Of a stretch of DNA of 25,751 bases, positions 23,638 through 25,751 are shown in pieces. A model generated the notes under the pieces. The model did not search any database, was not told where the DNA came from, and was given only the letters and a program-made list of their open reading frames with translations. The translations under genes and the position numbers were made by a program. Position 1 is the stretch's first letter. Each line of letters starts with the position of its first letter. The stretch spans positions 1 through 25,751 of the forward strand of contig JAKQOH010000046.1 of assembly GCA_029565415.1 (NCBI GenBank). Direction: 5' to 3'. This DNA comes from Candidatus Rifleibacteriota bacterium. Lineage in GTDB: Bacteria; Riflebacteria; Ozemobacteria; Ozemobacterales; Ozemobacteraceae.

Positions 23638-23651
23638 GCAAAATACTGGAC
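23620..23651 (-). promoter_or_regulatory. Two 12-bp direct repeats (GTCCAGTATTTT), putative operator
   Basis: GTCCAGTATTTT occurs at 23651-23640 and 23631-23620 on the minus strand, identical, with a 20-bp period (about two helical turns). One copy lies just upstream of the -35 box, the other in the spacer, so a bound protein would block RNA polymerase. The HTH protein encoded downstream is the obvious candidate binder. Confidence 0.65.
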
Positions 23652-23724
23652 TCTCCCCGCCGCCAATCCGCAACCCGTATATATCGTATATTATATTTTT
23701 TCCATTCTCCATCAAGCGCCCTAG

Positions 23725-23766
23725 AAAAGCGCCGGGGGCGTGAAGTCATTCTTCACGCCCCCGGCG
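23725..23766 (-). terminator. Rho-independent terminator of the papain-like gene
   Basis: A perfect 15-bp stem (GCCGGGGGCGTGAAG at 23731-23745 with 23751-23765), extendable to 16 bp, has a 5-nt loop. On the minus strand it is followed by GCTTTTC. It lies 20 bases after the stop at 23787. Confidence 0.88.
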
Positions 23767-23786
23767 GCACGTCAGCCAGTATCCGA

Positions 23787-24953
23787 TCACTCCGCCGTCT
23801 CTCCGACGACGGGAATTTTCAGCCAGTGGCCCTTTCCGTTCTTCGCCATGTAATGATCAGCTTCGATATACAGTTTCAGATATCCGTCTTCGATCGCGGA
23901 TGCAGGGGCAAACCCGCCGCTCAGACCATCCATCTCGAGGGTCATCACCGTCCCGCCCGGCGTCGCATACGCGACCCGCCGCACCTGGATCGCAACCCCG
24001 CCCCCATTCAGGATGCGCACCAACACCATCTCGCCGCGCCGGCTCGCCTTCACGACGGGCTTGTGCGGGAACGCGACGGCCTCATCGATCTCGTCAGCCG
24101 ACACATACCGGTAGGCCGCAGCCCCGCGGTAATCCTGCACATGGGTTTTGGGGAAGTTGCCGAACGAGTCGTGGCAGATGAAGGCGACCGTTCCGTCCGG
24201 AAGGGTGCCGTAGCCGATGACGACAGGAGCGTGGGTTCCCATCAGGTAATGCTTCTTGGGGATCTCATACTGCACGAGCAACGGCCCCAGATCGTGCAGC
24301 GCCTTCATGAGCTTCTTCTCGACCGCGTCACGGTTCCAGTTTTTGCTGACGATCGAGGTCCATTCGCCTTCCATCGGGTAATCTCCGGCCTTGTACGTGA
24401 ATGTCAGGCCATCGACGCGATCGGTCAGCGTCTCGGACTTTTTGTCGACGAGCAGCCGGGCATACCCGGTCGGCCGGATCGGCACCATCTCCCCCGTGAC
24501 CGGGTCGCGTTCGCTCTTGAGCGGAACCATGAAATACTGCAGCGGATTCCACTTCGACCGTGCGCGGTACCGCACCTCGAGCTTGCGCGGGTTGAAACCC
24601 TGCTCGGTGCGGCCATTGGCGTAGCTCTTGTATTCGCCGAGCTTCCAGCCCAGCTCGATGGCCCACCAGTCGGCGATCGAAGAGGCGCCGTAGCTGAGAC
24701 AGGCATAGAGAGGGCAGTTCGGCGTCGGATTGTATTTCCAGAGCTCTTTTCCGGCGCGGGCGTTGACCTCGTCGCACCGCTCCTTCGTCTCTTCCTGGTT
24801 CTTGTGGGGCAGCTTCTGCCAGTTGCGGATCAGATACACGTCCTTGAAATCCGTTTCCGGGTCACAGGGCGTCCCGATCAGGGCCAGGGCGGCCGACACC
24901 GGCCAGAGCACGCACAGCCCGACGATGGCAGCCGTTTTCAGAAATCCGTTCAT
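23787..24953 (-). CDS. Secreted papain-like (C1/C39-like) cysteine peptidase-type protein
   Basis: The 388-residue product has a signal peptide (MNGFLKTAAIVGLCVLWPVSAALA). A papain-like core can be read: C85 in NCPLYACLSYGASSIADWW (nucleophile region), H241 in THAPVVIGYG, and D262 in HDSFGN. These match the C, HA...GYG and NSWG blocks of papain-type peptidases, with Asp in place of the usual Asn. The C-terminal 90 residues are beta-rich, probably an accessory domain. ATG 24953 was chosen because the longer reading would run back through a promoter and a terminator, and GGGGGA lies just upstream. The gene stands alone between its own promoter and terminator. It is probably exported and cleaves or binds peptides. 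Catalytic activity is unproven, and a transglutaminase-like function is an alternative. Confidence 0.68.
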   Translation of the reverse strand: MNGFLKTAAIVGLCVLWPVSAALALIGTPCDPETDFKDVYLIRNWQKLPHKNQEETKERCDEVNARAGKELWKYNPTPNCPLYACLSYGASSIADWWAIELGWKLGEYKSYANGRTEQGFNPRKLEVRYRARSKWNPLQYFMVPLKSERDPVTGEMVPIRPTGYARLLVDKKSETLTDRVDGLTFTYKAGDYPMEGEWTSIVSKNWNRDAVEKKLMKALHDLGPLLVQYEIPKKHYLMGTHAPVVIGYGTLPDGTVAFICHDSFGNFPKTHVQDYRGAAAYRYVSADEIDEAVAFPHKPVVKASRRGEMVLVRILNGGGVAIQVRRVAYATPGGTVMTLEMDGLSGGFAPASAIEDGYLKLYIEADHYMAKNGKGHWLKIPVVGETAE

Positions 24954-24987
24954 GCGCTTCCCCCTCTTTGCGATACCGTATCTTTCA

Positions 24988-25015
24988 ATCATACCCGGTA
25001 CAGAAGTTTCGTCAA
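24988..25015 (-). promoter_or_regulatory. Promoter of the papain-like gene
   Basis: On the minus strand TTGACG (25015-25010), 16 bp, then TATGAT (24993-24988). The start point would be near 24981, giving a leader of about 28 nt before ATG 24953. It supports that start. Confidence 0.65.
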
Positions 25016-25020
25016 TCGCC

Positions 25021-25055
25021 CGAAAGAAACAGCCCCCGGGTTTCCCCGGGGGCTG
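25021..25055 (-). terminator. Rho-independent terminator of the clostripain-type gene
   Basis: A perfect 11-bp stem (CAGCCCCCGGG at 25030-25040 with 25045-25055) with a 4-nt loop is followed on the minus strand by TTTCTTT. It lies just after the stop at 25077. Confidence 0.85.
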
Positions 25056-25076
25056 CATGTGAAGTCAGAACCGGAA

Positions 25077-25751
25077 TTACTTGGTCTTCAGCTCGCTGAC
25101 CAGGTTCTTCACAAGCTCCTGGACGGAAGCCGTCGTGGCGTTCTCGGCGAAGATCGCGAAGTTGACCTTGCCGATCAGGTCGGCGGAGACTTCGCGGTTG
25201 TTCGCGTTGGCGGTCCGGACGTATTCCATCATGCTGGAGATGTCGCCGTTCTGCAGGTCGGCAACGATCTTCGGAGCGGTGGTCTTCTTGTAGAAGTCCT
25301 GAACCATCTCGTCCCACAGGGTGTTCTTCGCGTAGTCGAGGGCGAGGTAGTCGCTGGAGAAGCTGTAGGAGGTGTTCGGGAAGAACACGGCCAGGCCCTT
25401 GGCGTTCTTCATGGTGCTGCCGTTGGTGCCGTTGGCGAGAATCGCATCGGCCATGGCGACTTCGAGCTTGTTGGCGGCGGTCAGGAACGCCTCGTCCTTG
25501 ATGGTGGTCTTGAGCAGGGAGACGAGGTGGGGCAGGTCGATGTTGGTGCGATAGTAGAACTTCTGGACCTTGGCGAGGGCATCCTTGAACTGGGCGCCGT
25601 AGGAGCCGGCGATCGAGGCCTTGGCGAAGCCGTTGATGGCATCGATCATGGCGTCGAACTTGCTCATGTCGAGAGCCGACTGGGTGGAGGCGCTGGAGCC
25701 CTGGCTGCCGTTATTATAGGAGGCCGTATAGGCGGCGACCCAGGTCTTGCA
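25077..25751 (-). CDS. Clostripain (C11) family peptidase, C-terminal part (runs off window)
   Basis: The minus-strand frame is open to the window edge, so the 5' end is missing. The visible 224 residues begin CKTWVAAYTASY, continue with STQSALDMSKFDAM, and contain GLAVFFPNTSYS and YAKNTLWDEMVQDFYK. These match the C-terminal region of clostripain-type caspase-fold cysteine peptidases, which cleave after Arg or Lys and are usually exported. An internal ATG at 25667 is not the start, since homologous sequence continues upstream of it. The catalytic His and Cys would lie in the missing part. Asn- and Ser-rich, low-charge composition is consistent with an exported protein. A terminator follows the stop. 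Family placement rests on pattern memory and is moderately sure. Confidence 0.72.
   Translation of the reverse strand, partial: CKTWVAAYTASYNNGSQGSSASTQSALDMSKFDAMIDAINGFAKASIAGSYGAQFKDALAKVQKFYYRTNIDLPHLVSLLKTTIKDEAFLTAANKLEVAMADAILANGTNGSTMKNAKGLAVFFPNTSYSFSSDYLALDYAKNTLWDEMVQDFYKKTTAPKIVADLQNGDISSMMEYVRTANANNREVSADLIGKVNFAIFAENATTASVQELVKNLVSELKTK

Overview
The window is 25.75 kb of GC-rich bacterial DNA with densely packed genes. Start codons, Shine-Dalgarno sites and sigma70-like promoters are bacterial. No ribosomal or other taxonomic marker is present. RecBCD, MnmA, an LPG-synthase-like flippase and a clostripain-type (C11) peptidase suit a Gram-negative, possibly uncultured lineage such as a deltaproteobacterium-like or Riflebacteria-like group. 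That placement is inference only.

Left part (1-2490), accessory: the end of an IS66-type element (terminal GTAA, start of a tnpC-like ORF) abuts the 3' end of a Fic AMP-transferase gene and appears to have replaced its last codons. Fic is transcribed leftward from an AT-rich region with three TAAAATAA boxes. An Rpn/PD-(D/E)XK transposase-like nuclease gene diverges from it.

Centre (2491-12414), DNA repair and toxin-antitoxin: a clear promoter precedes recC-recB-recD, three genes coupled by ATGA overlaps that encode a complete RecBCD helicase-nuclease. A BrnT toxin gene with an overlapping antitoxin gene follows and ends at a strong terminator.

Lipid-related block (12433-17156, all minus strand): a flippase-like membrane protein, a secreted zinc-dependent phospholipase C-like protein, and an unusual fusion of a degenerate ketosynthase-like domain to an AGPAT acyltransferase.

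Plus-strand operon (17249-22300): a membrane-anchored coiled-coil/HTH protein, an AI-2E family transporter, an ABC ATPase with its permease, and mnmA, with overlaps or 3-nt gaps throughout.

Right part: a gene-free stretch (22301-22718) holds inverted and tandem intergenic repeats. Next is an HTH protein with a histone-like basic tail and two 12-bp direct repeats in its promoter. Last come two probable peptidases: a secreted papain-like protein and the C-terminal part of a clostripain-family protein that runs off the window edge. No tRNA, rRNA or CRISPR array was seen.
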